From positions 1-18,834 of the forward strand of contig CAJJKI010000018.1 of assembly GCA_905188025.1 (NCBI GenBank): a DNA stretch of 18,834 nt, given 5' to 3'. The notes beneath the pieces are model-generated. The model was not told the origin of the DNA. It saw nothing but the letters and a program-made list of their open reading frames with translations, and searched no databases. Positions 6,376 through 13,961 of this stretch are shown piece after piece. The translations under genes were made by a program, and so were the position numbers. Within the stretch, counting starts at the first letter, position 1, and each line of letters starts with the position of its first letter. This DNA comes from an uncultured Eubacteriales bacterium (GTDB lineage Bacteria > Bacillota_I > Bacilli_A > RF39 > UBA660).

Positions 6376-7596
6376 TTATATTAAAGGGAATTTTTTTGTT
6401 ATTTCTAAGACATGTTTGCATTCTTGCTTTAGTATGCTTTTATCATCTTTATTTCTTAGAACGTTTATGATTATATTGGCAATTTCTTCAAAATCTTTTT
6501 CTTTTAAACCTCTAGTAGTCATGGCAGGTGATCCAATTCTGATACCGCTGGCTTTAAATGGTGATAATGTTTCATTGGGAATGGTATTTTTATTGACAGT
6601 TATATGAATTTTATCAAGAATTGTTTCGGCTTCTTTGCCAGTTATATTGAAAGAATGGTAGACATCTACTAGTATTAAATGATTGTCTGTTCCGTTTGAT
6701 ATTAGTTTGATTCCGTTTTCGATAAATACATTACTCATAGCTTTAATATTTTTAAGGGTTTGCATTTGATATGTTTTGAATTCTGGTTGTAGAGCTTCAT
6801 AAAAGCATTCAGCTTTAGCTCCGATTACATGCATTAATGGTCCACCTTGAATACCTGGAAAAATTACTTTATCTATTTTTTTACTTATTTCTTCGTTGTT
6901 TGTTAAGATTAGACCTCCTCTAGGACCTCTTAAAGTTTTATGAGTTGTACTTGTGACTACGTCGGCATATTGGCAAGGATTTTCATGTAATCCAGTGGCA
7001 ACTAGGCCAGCTATATGAGCCATATCAACCATTAAATATGCTCCTACTTTATCAGCAATTTCTCTAAATTTTTTAAAATCTATTTTTCTTGGATAAGCAC
7101 TAGCTCCGGCGATAATCATTTTAGGTTTTTCTTTGATAGCAATATCTAAAATATTATCATAATCTAACATTTCAGTATCAGGATTTAATTTATAATCAAC
7201 AATATGGTAATCAATACCACTAAAATTAAGGGCGTGTCCATGAGTTAAATGGCCTCCATCAGCAAGGTTCATTCCTAGAACAGTATCGCCATGATTTAAT
7301 AATGCTCTATAGACAGCCATATTGGCACTGCTTCCTGAGTGTGGTTGAACATTAGCATATTTAACGTTAAATAACTTTTTAGCATATTCTATTGCTTTTA
7401 GTTCAAAGATATCAATGTATTCACAACCACCATAGTATCTTTTATTTGGATATCCTTCGGCATATTTGTTAGTTAGAATACTTCCTTGTAATTCTCTTAC
7501 TGCTTTGGAAGCATAATTTTCAGATGCTATTAATTCTATATTATTTTTTTGCCTTTTCTTTTCTTTTTGTAAAGCTTTTTTTAGTTCAATATCCAT
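6376..7596 (-). CDS. glyA: Serine hydroxymethyltransferase
   Basis: GlyA is a PLP enzyme that converts serine plus tetrahydrofolate to glycine plus 5,10-methylene-tetrahydrofolate, feeding purine, thymidylate and methionine synthesis. The 406 residues match the family length of about 410-415. Signature segments are ELIASENYAS near the N-terminus, the substrate-loop region NKYAEGYPNKRYYGGCEYID, the PLP region QPHSGSSANMAVY, DMAHIAGLVA, and STTHKTLRGPRGG with the PLP-binding Lys220. The C-terminal GIRIGSPAMTTRG is also intact. The start is preceded on the minus strand by AGAGGTGT. The gene stands alone between the tnpB element and a divergent operon. Confidence 0.97.
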   Translation of the reverse strand: MDIELKKALQKEKKRQKNNIELIASENYASKAVRELQGSILTNKYAEGYPNKRYYGGCEYIDIFELKAIEYAKKLFNVKYANVQPHSGSSANMAVYRALLNHGDTVLGMNLADGGHLTHGHALNFSGIDYHIVDYKLNPDTEMLDYDNILDIAIKEKPKMIIAGASAYPRKIDFKKFREIADKVGAYLMVDMAHIAGLVATGLHENPCQYADVVTSTTHKTLRGPRGGLILTNNEEISKKIDKVIFPGIQGGPLMHVIGAKAECFYEALQPEFKTYQMQTLKNIKAMSNVFIENGIKLISNGTDNHLILVDVYHSFNITGKEAETILDKIHITVNKNTIPNETLSPFKASGIRIGSPAMTTRGLKEKDFEEIANIIINVLRNKDDKSILKQECKHVLEITKKFPLI

Positions 7597-7629
7597 ATTT
7601 ACACCTCTTTCTAGATAATTGACTATTCT

Positions 7630-7638
7630 ATTATATCA
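7630..7638 (-). promoter_or_regulatory. Extended -10 promoter of glyA
   Basis: On the minus strand, TGATATAAT (7638 down to 7630) is an extended -10, with no good -35 at 17 bases. It lies 33 bases before the glyA ATG. Confidence 0.45.
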
Positions 7639-7812
7639 TATATTTTGATGATTTTATTATTTTGTTAATGTGTCATTTAATATTTTATTAATTATATTTC
7701 TATTGATAAATAAGAAGATTAATGATATATTTATGATATAAAAGAATATTGTAGAGTTATGATATAGATATGTTAATGATATATTACTTTATAATGTGAT
7801 GGGAGGATATTT

Positions 7813-8316
7813 ATGTGGAGTAAGAGAGAAAGAATTGGATATACAATAATGCATAGAAGGGCTATTAAGGCTATTATAGAAGTATATGTATTAGAAGAAG
7901 ATAAAGAAGAAGTGATGAAGAGATATTTAGTACATGATATGGATAAGGTATTGATGAATTTATTAGATATACCTGGTAATGAGATAAAGAAGATTCATAG
8001 AGAGAGTAAGAGTCATCATTATATAGATGGTAAGGAATACAGTAGAATTGATTATATAGAGATGATTATTGATTGGGAGTCTGCTAGATATACAAAAGAA
8101 GATAAGCCTTTTAATGCTAAGAATACACTTATTAAATATTATAATAATATATATGGAGAGATTATGCCTCTTTTAAGAGAGATGGGACTTGATAATGATA
8201 GTGATGAGAAGAATGAGAGAGTTATTAAGTTAATTAATTATAATTTAAGTGATGAAGATATTAAGAATGAAATAGATCAGTATGTAGATAGATTATGGAT
8301 TAATAGTAAAGAATAG
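7813..8316 (+). CDS. Uncharacterised protein resembling DUF5662
   Basis: A 167-residue soluble protein with a striking set of His/Asp residues: YLVHDMDKVLMNLL (residues about 44-57), KIHRESKSHHYIDGKEYSRIDYIEMIIDWESARYTKEDKPFNAKNTL (about 65-112). The 'HDxDK ... HR..S.HH ... E...DWE.AR.TK.DKP..A..T' arrangement resembles DUF5662, an HD-like family of unknown function often seen in phages and gut Firmicutes. It suggests a metal-binding helical fold, but no activity can be stated. Its ribosome site, GGGAGG, is stronger than its neighbours'. The ASCH gene follows after six bases, so the two are probably one transcript. A TATAAT at 7790-7795 is the best -10, without a clear -35. Confidence 0.7.
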   Translation: MWSKRERIGYTIMHRRAIKAIIEVYVLEEDKEEVMKRYLVHDMDKVLMNLLDIPGNEIKKIHRESKSHHYIDGKEYSRIDYIEMIIDWESARYTKEDKPFNAKNTLIKYYNNIYGEIMPLLREMGLDNDSDEKNERVIKLINYNLSDEDIKNEIDQYVDRLWINSKE

Positions 8317-8322
8317 ATATAT

Positions 8323-8739
8323 ATGAAGGTACTAAGTATTAAAGAACCGTATGCTACACTTATTGCTAACGGAGTAAAGAAGATTGAGACTAGAAGTTGG
8401 AAGACTAATTATATGGGTGAGATATTTATTCATGCTAGTAAGAAAGAATTTAATAAGAAGAGTGTGAAGAATCAACTACTAGGAGAATTAATTAAGGATA
8501 TGGATATGAATCCGGGGTATATTATATGTAGAGCTAAGCTAGTAGACTCTGTTTATATGGATCAAGAATTTATTGATGAAGTTAAGAAAAATCCGGAAGA
8601 ATATGTATGTGGAGATTATCAAGTTGGAAGATATGGATGGATACTAGAAGACATTACAAAGATAGAGAAGATTCCTGCTAAGGGAAAGTTAAATATTTGG
8701 AATTATGATGGAGAATATAAGATTATAGATAAAGATTAG
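8323..8739 (+). CDS. ASCH-domain protein
   Basis: The ASCH fold is related to PUA RNA-binding domains and is proposed to bind RNA or modified nucleosides; some small members are N4-acetylcytidine amidohydrolases. The 138-residue protein opens with the signature LSIKEPYATLIANGVKKIETRSWKTNYMGEIFIHASK and continues with GYIICRAKLVDSVYM and GRYGWILEDITKIEKIPAKGKLNIW, the usual end of the domain. It starts six bases after the preceding stop and has no clear ribosome site, so translational coupling is likely. No catalytic residues beyond the family pattern can be assigned. Confidence 0.88.
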   Translation: MKVLSIKEPYATLIANGVKKIETRSWKTNYMGEIFIHASKKEFNKKSVKNQLLGELIKDMDMNPGYIICRAKLVDSVYMDQEFIDEVKKNPEEYVCGDYQVGRYGWILEDITKIEKIPAKGKLNIWNYDGEYKIIDKD

Positions 8740-8748
8740 GATATGAAT

Positions 8749-8781
8749 AAGAGCTTGTTTCTTTTAGAAAGGCTCTTTTTT
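8749..8781 (+). terminator. Terminator of the DUF5662-ASCH unit
   Basis: AAGAGC (8749-8754) pairs with GCTCTT (8772-8777), with an inner TTTC/GAAA pairing, followed by TTTTTT. Confidence 0.75.
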
Positions 8782-8842
8782 CTTTGATTAAGTTAGTAAT
8801 TGATGAGAATAGGGTTGCTTTTATATAAAAAGAAGATAATAT

Positions 8843-8883
8843 GATATAATTTTTAGTAGTTTTTTTGAATACTATGATATAAT
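8843..8883 (+). promoter_or_regulatory. Two extended -10 promoter elements before the acyltransferase gene
   Basis: The ten bases ATGATATAAT occur twice, at 8841-8850 and 8874-8883, 33 bases apart. Both contain TGATATAAT (extended -10) and neither has a good -35. The second would give a leader of about 25 bases to the ATG at 8915. Confidence 0.45.
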
Positions 8884-8914
8884 GTATACAAATGGCATAT
8901 ATTTTGGAGGGTTT

Positions 8915-9901
8915 ATGGATAAAAAAATACAAGCATTAAAATATAGAAAAATTAAAGAAGCAATTCATCCAGTACTTAAAAAAGTCCTTTCATCAATGAC
9001 GAATGGTGAATTAAGAGTGTCAGGAAGTTTACCACAGGATGAAAATTTTATGATAGTTGGAAATCATTTATGTATTGAGGATATTCCTACTTTGGCTCAA
9101 GCGGTAGATAAGCACTTTTATTTATTGGTGAGTGATGAGGATAAGAAAACATTGTCGGGAGTAGGTTTAGAACTTAATGGAGTGGTATGGATTCATAGAA
9201 CTGATAAGGAAAATAGGATTAGAGCGAGTCAAGACGTAGTAGAAATTTTAAAACAAGGGGAGATTTTTGCTATGTACCCAGAAGCTACTTGGAATTTGTC
9301 TCCTAATTTATTAATGTTACCAATGAATTATGGTTGTGTAAGGATGGCACTAGAATCACATACACCAATAGTACCAATAGTTTCATTTTTTACAGATACT
9401 GAAAGGCATACAGTTATTGGAGAAAAGATATATCCTACGGAAGATTTACTTGCTTCTATTGAAGAAGTACGCGATGCGATGGCAACAATTGTTTATAATC
9501 AAATACAAGATAATTATAAAAGAAATAAAGATAAAGCTGGGGTATATTCAATGATGATTGATGGGGAAGAATATTTTTATGAGAAGAGAAGTGAGATACC
9601 GGAAAATTATTGGATAAATCATTTTAACGAATTATATAATGCTTATGATAGAGCAAAGAATGATAAGAGTGGGGTTAGAGAATTTGAATCTAGTTTTATA
9701 TTTACACCAAACAATGATAGTTATAATTATTTTCAGGTATTTAATAGTGTTATTAGAGAAGTAGATAGTAAATTACAAATAAAAAGAATTTCTTCTGAAT
9801 ATAATGGATATGCTGGTACTGGATGGGATGAAGATGATTATCAAGAGAACTTTGGATATGGCTATAATGAAAAAGTATTAAAAAGGGAATTAAAGAAGTA
9901 A
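8915..9901 (+). CDS. PlsC-like 1-acyl-glycerol-3-phosphate acyltransferase
   Basis: PlsC-family enzymes acylate lysophosphatidate or related acceptors at the membrane during phospholipid synthesis. The catalytic NHxxxxD motif is NHLCIED (His51, Asp56 counted from this start). The substrate motif appears as MYPEATWNLSP (Glu123), a variant of the usual FPEGTR. A third block is the hydrophobic TPIVPIVSFF. The domain covers about residues 20-190. The remaining 140 residues, rich in Tyr/Asn/Asp and ending in Lys, are an extension I cannot assign. The start chosen is the ATG at 8915 after TTGGAGGG; an in-frame ATG at 8882 overlaps the -10 and is unlikely. No membrane helix is obvious. Confidence 0.85.
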   Translation: MDKKIQALKYRKIKEAIHPVLKKVLSSMTNGELRVSGSLPQDENFMIVGNHLCIEDIPTLAQAVDKHFYLLVSDEDKKTLSGVGLELNGVVWIHRTDKENRIRASQDVVEILKQGEIFAMYPEATWNLSPNLLMLPMNYGCVRMALESHTPIVPIVSFFTDTERHTVIGEKIYPTEDLLASIEEVRDAMATIVYNQIQDNYKRNKDKAGVYSMMIDGEEYFYEKRSEIPENYWINHFNELYNAYDRAKNDKSGVREFESSFIFTPNNDSYNYFQVFNSVIREVDSKLQIKRISSEYNGYAGTGWDEDDYQENFGYGYNEKVLKRELKK

Positions 9902-10001
9902 TAATTTTATAAAAATATATTTTAATTTTATAAAATTATGATATAATTATGTATGTAAATAGCATACTTAATCTAAATACAATTATTTAGGCTTTACATA
10001 G

Positions 10002-10079
10002 GTCAAAGAATGTGATAAAATTAATTTTCCTGCTAGTGAGAATGGTGTAGATAAACCAATAAAAAGAATATTAAAGTAG
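10002..10079 (+). pseudogene. Possible gene remnant between the acyltransferase and kinase genes
   Basis: A 25-codon open stretch without start codon reads VKECDKINFPASENGVDKP and ends at a TAG at 10077-10079. Upstream in the same frame, after one TAG, comes SKYNYLGFT. Its composition (Cys, Pro, Phe, Gly) looks more protein-like than the surrounding AT-only sequence. I do not recognise a family. Confidence 0.25.
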
Positions 10080-10104
10080 GGTATAATGAAGGTGTGTGGT
10101 AGTA

Positions 10105-11850
10105 GTGAATTTAATATTACCGATTTATTCGGTTCTTTTATTGTTATTGTTAATAATAGTTTATTTTAGTAAAGTTAAAATTAAATCAGATGAGGCAAAG
10201 CTGTATTGTACTTTGCTTATTTTGAGTGCTTGTAATGTTATTTTAAATATATGGGGCATTTATTTAGGATATCATGATGGAAAATCTACGATTTTAACGA
10301 TTTTAAATCATTTGGATTTGCCACTTTATTTTTGGATGGCGTCAATTATTTTAATTTATTTGTTATATTCTTATATTTTTAAAGAAAAGAATAATGAGAA
10401 TTTATATTTAAATATTAAATATAGTATAATTACTTTAAATATTATATTTACTACTTTAAGTATCTTCTTTCCTTTTGAGGTAGTAATAAATGAACAAGCT
10501 GGATATGCTATAGGTTTTTGTGTTAATTTTGTTTATATAGTTTCAGGCGTTTATTTGTTATTTAGTGTAATAGTTTCTTGTTTGCTAATTAAATATAATT
10601 TTAAAAAGACTATACCTATAATTGTTTTACTTGTTATGGGAATAATGGCATCTTTGATTCAAAAAACAGTTCCTTCTTTGATAATAATTCCTGCAGTGAT
10701 GGTTTTTGTAGAGTTAATAATGTATTTCACAATAGAGAATCCTGATATAAAGATGATGAAAGAATTAAAATATTCTAAGGAAGTTATTGAGAGATCAAGA
10801 AATGATACTTTGAAAGTTATTCAAGAGATGGAGAATGATCTAGAAGATAATTTAGAGATATTAGAAGAGTTTGGAAATAAGAAAATTAATAAGAATAATT
10901 TACAGGAAGTTAATGATGAGATTAATAATATGCAGAAGTATTCTCTTCAATTAGTTAGTAAAATAGATGGATTATTATCTTTAGCAAAGATAGATAGTGG
11001 ACAGTTAGAAGTTAGAAAAGATAAGTATGAAATTAGTAATTTATATGAAGAGATTAGAACTATTTTAGAAGAGATTAAGAATAAATATAGAGTAGATTAT
11101 GAGTTAGTGATAGATAAGAAGGATAATTTTGTATTGTATGGAGATAAAGAGAAAATTAAAGGGATAGTGCTTCATATGATATTAGGAATAGTTAAAGATA
11201 ATGATAAGAAGAAGATAAATATTAGGATTAATAATATAACTGTTGGTAATATATGTAGATTAAAGATACATATAGATACTAGAGGGATAATAATTGATAA
11301 GAATAGTTTTGATTATAAGATAGTATTTGAGTTAGAAAATATGATTAAGGGAAGAATAGAAGAATATGATAATGAGATAGTACTTATTAGTGATGAGAGA
11401 AGAATGATAGAGTATAATGTACTTGATAAAGATAATTCTTTGATAGGGAATACTAATGGAAGAGAATATAATGATAAGAGAGTGTTATTAGTTATTAATG
11501 ATAAGAAGAAGAGTGATAAGCTAAAAAAAGTACTTAATACATATAAGATAAGAGTTAATACTGCTAATGATTTATCTTCAATGATAGATAAGATTGATAA
11601 GAATAAGACTTATGATATGATTTTATTAGATGATATGGTATCTACGGAAGATAATAATAAATGGATGGAGGAATATAATAGTAAATCTATTTATAAGTAT
11701 ACTAATTATAAGATACCAGTAGTTATAATGGTACATGAAAATAAAGATGGTTATGAGAAAGAATATATGAGACATGGATTTGATAATTATTTGATGAAGA
11801 ATATTAAACAGGATGATTTGGATAAAATATTAGATAAATATTTGAAATAG
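10105..11850 (+). CDS. Membrane-bound degenerate hybrid histidine kinase with receiver domain
   Basis: Residue numbers here count from the upstream GTG at 10096 (584 residues). The GTG at 10105 is preferred because AAGGTG lies about 10 bases before it. Seven hydrophobic segments fill residues 5-213. A helical region (225-300) ends in SKIDGLLSLAKIDSGQLEV, matching the second helix of a HisKA dimerisation domain, but the expected 'SHE.RTPL' helix has no His. The ATPase part (340-435) retains only traces: YGDKEKIKGIVLHMILGIVKDN without the N-box Asn, and DTRGIII in place of DTGIGI. Residues 460-584 are a receiver domain with Asp512/513 (ILLDD) and Lys568 kept, but the upstream acidic pair is replaced (VINDK). 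It probably senses or signals without phosphotransfer. Confidence 0.78.
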   Translation: MNLILPIYSVLLLLLLIIVYFSKVKIKSDEAKLYCTLLILSACNVILNIWGIYLGYHDGKSTILTILNHLDLPLYFWMASIILIYLLYSYIFKEKNNENLYLNIKYSIITLNIIFTTLSIFFPFEVVINEQAGYAIGFCVNFVYIVSGVYLLFSVIVSCLLIKYNFKKTIPIIVLLVMGIMASLIQKTVPSLIIIPAVMVFVELIMYFTIENPDIKMMKELKYSKEVIERSRNDTLKVIQEMENDLEDNLEILEEFGNKKINKNNLQEVNDEINNMQKYSLQLVSKIDGLLSLAKIDSGQLEVRKDKYEISNLYEEIRTILEEIKNKYRVDYELVIDKKDNFVLYGDKEKIKGIVLHMILGIVKDNDKKKINIRINNITVGNICRLKIHIDTRGIIIDKNSFDYKIVFELENMIKGRIEEYDNEIVLISDERRMIEYNVLDKDNSLIGNTNGREYNDKRVLLVINDKKKSDKLKKVLNTYKIRVNTANDLSSMIDKIDKNKTYDMILLDDMVSTEDNNKWMEEYNSKSIYKYTNYKIPVVIMVHENKDGYEKEYMRHGFDNYLMKNIKQDDLDKILDKYLK

Positions 11851-11852
11851 AT

Positions 11853-11874
11853 AGAGACAATAGTCTCTTTTTTT
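11853..11874 (+). terminator. Terminator of the hybrid-kinase gene
   Basis: AGAGAC (11853-11858), AATA loop, GTCTCT (11863-11868), with a run of T to 11874. Confidence 0.85.
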
Positions 11875-11918
11875 GTATGAAAAGATAAGTTATGAGAATA
11901 ATATAATTAGGTGACGAT

Positions 11919-12404
11919 ATGAAAAAGACAAAGGGAATATTTATAAGTATATTAATTATATTGTTAGTGTTTGTTTCTACGGTAGCAGCGACTTATTCAG
12001 TAGTTATTAATGTAGTATCTAATAATGGAATTAATGAGATAGTGGGAGTAATTACTATTAGGGATTTGATGACTGATTCAGAGGGAAAATTTAATGATAC
12101 ATATTATAATGTTAAGAGAGAACTTAGTATTAGTGATGATGAGGGAAAGATACTGATGGACTCTGATAGTTTGAATAGAGAACTACAGGTAGTTATTAAT
12201 AGTATAGTAGAATATAAGGTAGATAAGAAGGTGGATAGTAAGCTTAGTAATGATGAAGTGTATAATTTAATTGTTGAAGGGGTTAATAATGATCATGATA
12301 TAAGTGATGGGCTTAAGAAGAGGATAAAAGAAAAGAGTCAGATATATATTAATGATATAAGTGACTTTTTATATGATATAGACGTTTTGGTTAGGGATAA
12401 GTAA
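11919..12404 (+). CDS. Membrane-anchored protein of unknown function
   Basis: I do not recognise this 161-residue protein. The N-terminus has one hydrophobic segment (about residues 7-27, IFISILIILLVFVSTVAATYS) that is probably an uncleaved anchor. The rest is an acidic, Ser/Asp/Asn-rich extracytoplasmic region with predicted helices (LNRELQVVINSIVEYKVDKKVDSKLS, IKEKSQIYINDISDFL). AGGTGAC precedes the ATG by three bases, and a TATAAT (11902-11907) lies just upstream. Its stop codon overlaps the start of the next gene as TAATG, so the two are translationally coupled and probably act together. Confidence 0.65.
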   Translation: MKKTKGIFISILIILLVFVSTVAATYSVVINVVSNNGINEIVGVITIRDLMTDSEGKFNDTYYNVKRELSISDDEGKILMDSDSLNRELQVVINSIVEYKVDKKVDSKLSNDEVYNLIVEGVNNDHDISDGLKKRIKEKSQIYINDISDFLYDIDVLVRDK

Positions 12405-12748
12405 TGTTTGGATATATATTATATGGAATGATTATTTTAGGTATAATACTTCTTATATGGCTTGTTCATGATAGGTTAATGATTATGAGGATTCTTGGAA
12501 TGATAGCTCTTATGGGAAGCTTTTGTACTATTATTGTGGGATATATTGCGGGAAGGCTTTTGGTTAGATGGGGGTATTTTATGAATATGATGGGGATTAG
12601 GGATATAATTATTAAGAAATTTTTAGTGACAGGGTTATTTATGACACTTGTAGGGTGTTTACTTATGGGAGGATATATTATAGGATATATAATTAATAAG
12701 GATAATAGAAAAGAAGAGTTAGTAGATAACTCTTCTATAAGATCTTGA
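12404..12748 (+). CDS. Small integral membrane protein of unknown function
   Basis: A 114-residue protein with three hydrophobic segments, about residues 3-21, 30-54 and 72-97, and a charged C-terminal tail. The start overlaps the previous stop (TAATG), with no separate ribosome site. The last 30 bases overlap the end of the convergent NlpC/P60 gene, and this overlap contains a perfect stem-loop. No family is recognised. Coupling to the preceding anchored protein suggests a two-part membrane complex. Confidence 0.6.
   Translation: MFGYILYGMIILGIILLIWLVHDRLMIMRILGMIALMGSFCTIIVGYIAGRLLVRWGYFMNMMGIRDIIIKKFLVTGLFMTLVGCLLMGGYIIGYIINKDNRKEELVDNSSIRS
12712..12736 (-). terminator. Terminator hairpin inside the convergent gene overlap
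   Basis: AGAAGAGTTA (12712-12721) and TAACTCTTCT (12727-12736) form a perfect 10-bp stem with a 5-base loop. On the minus strand it is followed by TTTCTATTAT, so it should end the NlpC/P60 transcript. Part of the stem is coding in both genes. On the plus strand no T run follows. Confidence 0.6.
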
Positions 12749-13753
12749 TCCAGGGAACATAGGAGCCATAACAATACCGGTAGCAGGGGTTCCAGCATGA
12801 ACCATCATACCGTTACCGACATATATTCCAACGTGGCCATAATGATATACGACTAAGTCTCCAGGTAAGAGGCTAGATTCAGGAACGTTTATGCCTATAT
12901 AGATTTGGCTAGTTGCTACACGAGGCAATAAGTAACCAAAAGAAGCATAGATACTCATAGTAAATCCTGAACAGTCAGTACCATTAGTTAGTGATGTTCC
13001 TCCATAAACATAAGGGTTGCCTATAAATTGTTTAGCATATTCGGCAACATTTATTCTTAAGTTAGCCTTTTCTTCTTCAGAGAGAAGGCTATTTTTTTCG
13101 TTATTTATTTTATGCATATAGTCAAGATTACTTGGATAGTAATAACTATATACTGGAATTGGTTTCTCCTTTATTTTGATATTAGTAGTTAGAAGAGTTT
13201 TGTTTCCGCCTCCATCGGTTGCAATGATTGTTACTTCTTTATTACCACTAATAGTTGTATCAATATCTTCAGTAAGTTCAAGAGTACAAGGTGATAAGTC
13301 AACACATTCAGCAAGATCTTCAGGAGCAATATCAGCATTGTAATCAAACTCAAGATTTTCTTTGGCTTTTATAACAGGACTAATTGTATCTACTACTGTT
13401 AGTTTAGCCTTAATATTTGTTTTTTTACTAAATTTATAGATAGGATCGTTATATACTAAGTAGTAAGAATACTCTCCAATAGTCTTAGTATGTCCGTCTT
13501 TATCTAAAGGAGCATTAGTTTCAACTTGATAGTTGCGATCTGCTAATGTATTTAGATGACTATAAATTTCTTCAGGTAGCGTATCACCAATTTCAAGGGT
13601 GATGTCATCAAGATTGTAGTATATATTTCGTTCATAATAAGCACCTGTTGTAAAGGTAATTATTAAAGTTAGAACTAGGGGATATATACAAAAACCTACA
13701 TATTTTTTAATTAAATTTTTTAAATTACACCGTTCACTTTTCATACGCATCAT
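12719..13753 (-). CDS. Exported NlpC/P60 peptidoglycan endopeptidase
   Basis: NlpC/P60 enzymes cut peptide stems of peptidoglycan, usually between D-Glu and the diamino acid. The 344 residues have a signal/anchor segment (about 21-38). A strand-rich Ig-like region (about 115-195) follows, with VVDTISPVIKA and NKEVTIIATDGGGNKT, as in cell-surface bacterial Ig domains, and two Cys (150, 156). The catalytic domain spans about 232-344: NPYVYGGTSLTNGTDCSGF with Cys261, PGDLVVYHYGHVGIYVGNG with His307, and MMVHAG with His319. All three catalytic positions are present. No ribosome site precedes the start, and the predicted transcript would be nearly leaderless. Alternative starts are ATG at 13750 and 13744. 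Confidence 0.9.
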   Translation of the reverse strand: MMRMKSERCNLKNLIKKYVGFCIYPLVLTLIITFTTGAYYERNIYYNLDDITLEIGDTLPEEIYSHLNTLADRNYQVETNAPLDKDGHTKTIGEYSYYLVYNDPIYKFSKKTNIKAKLTVVDTISPVIKAKENLEFDYNADIAPEDLAECVDLSPCTLELTEDIDTTISGNKEVTIIATDGGGNKTLLTTNIKIKEKPIPVYSYYYPSNLDYMHKINNEKNSLLSEEEKANLRINVAEYAKQFIGNPYVYGGTSLTNGTDCSGFTMSIYASFGYLLPRVATSQIYIGINVPESSLLPGDLVVYHYGHVGIYVGNGMMVHAGTPATGIVMAPMFPGSRSYRRVIY

Positions 13754-13761
13754 CGTTATCT

Positions 13762-13790
13762 AGAATAACACAAATGAAAAATTAAGTCAA
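13762..13790 (-). promoter_or_regulatory. Promoter of the NlpC/P60 gene
   Basis: On the minus strand: TTGACT (13790-13785), 17 bases, TATTCT (13767-13762). The -10 ends 8 bases before the ATG at 13753, leaving essentially no leader. Confidence 0.6.
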
Positions 13791-13852
13791 ACATTTTTTA
13801 CAGCTACTTGACACTATGATAGGATAAAGCCTTATGAAATAAGGAAATGTTT

Positions 13853-13957
13853 ATGACAAATAGAAATTTTTTAAATAGATATAAATTAGAAATAAGAGGA
13901 TATTTAAAAAGTATTCATTTTTTTGTGATATGGACATATTCTTTATTGAAAGGGTGA
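13853..13957 (+). CDS. Possible 34-residue ORF ahead of spoVID
   Basis: ATG at 13853 follows AAGGA by eight bases and reads MTNRNFLNRYKLEIRGYLKS, ending at a TGA at 13955-13957 that lies inside the spoVID ribosome site (GGGTGAT). It could be a leader peptide coupled to spoVID or just a chance frame. Support is limited to the ribosome site and the stop position. Confidence 0.25.
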   Translation: MTNRNFLNRYKLEIRGYLKSIHFFVIWTYSLLKG

Positions 13958-13961
13958 TGAT

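Noticed and set aside
6416..6607. 63-residue plus-strand ORF inside glyA
   Set aside because: Antisense shadow of a clear glyA reading frame.
8723..8932. 69-residue minus-strand ORF between the ASCH and acyltransferase genes
   Set aside because: Covers the terminator and promoter region of the flanking plus-strand genes; no start signals.
9901..9939. ATAATTTTATAA/TTATAAAATTAT inverted repeat after the acyltransferase gene as a terminator
   Set aside because: The stem is pure A/T and no T run follows; expected by chance in such AT-rich sequence.
12466..12798. 110-residue minus-strand ORF opposite the small membrane protein
   Set aside because: Overlaps both the plus-strand membrane protein and the NlpC/P60 gene; low-complexity Ile/Leu/Pro and no ribosome site.
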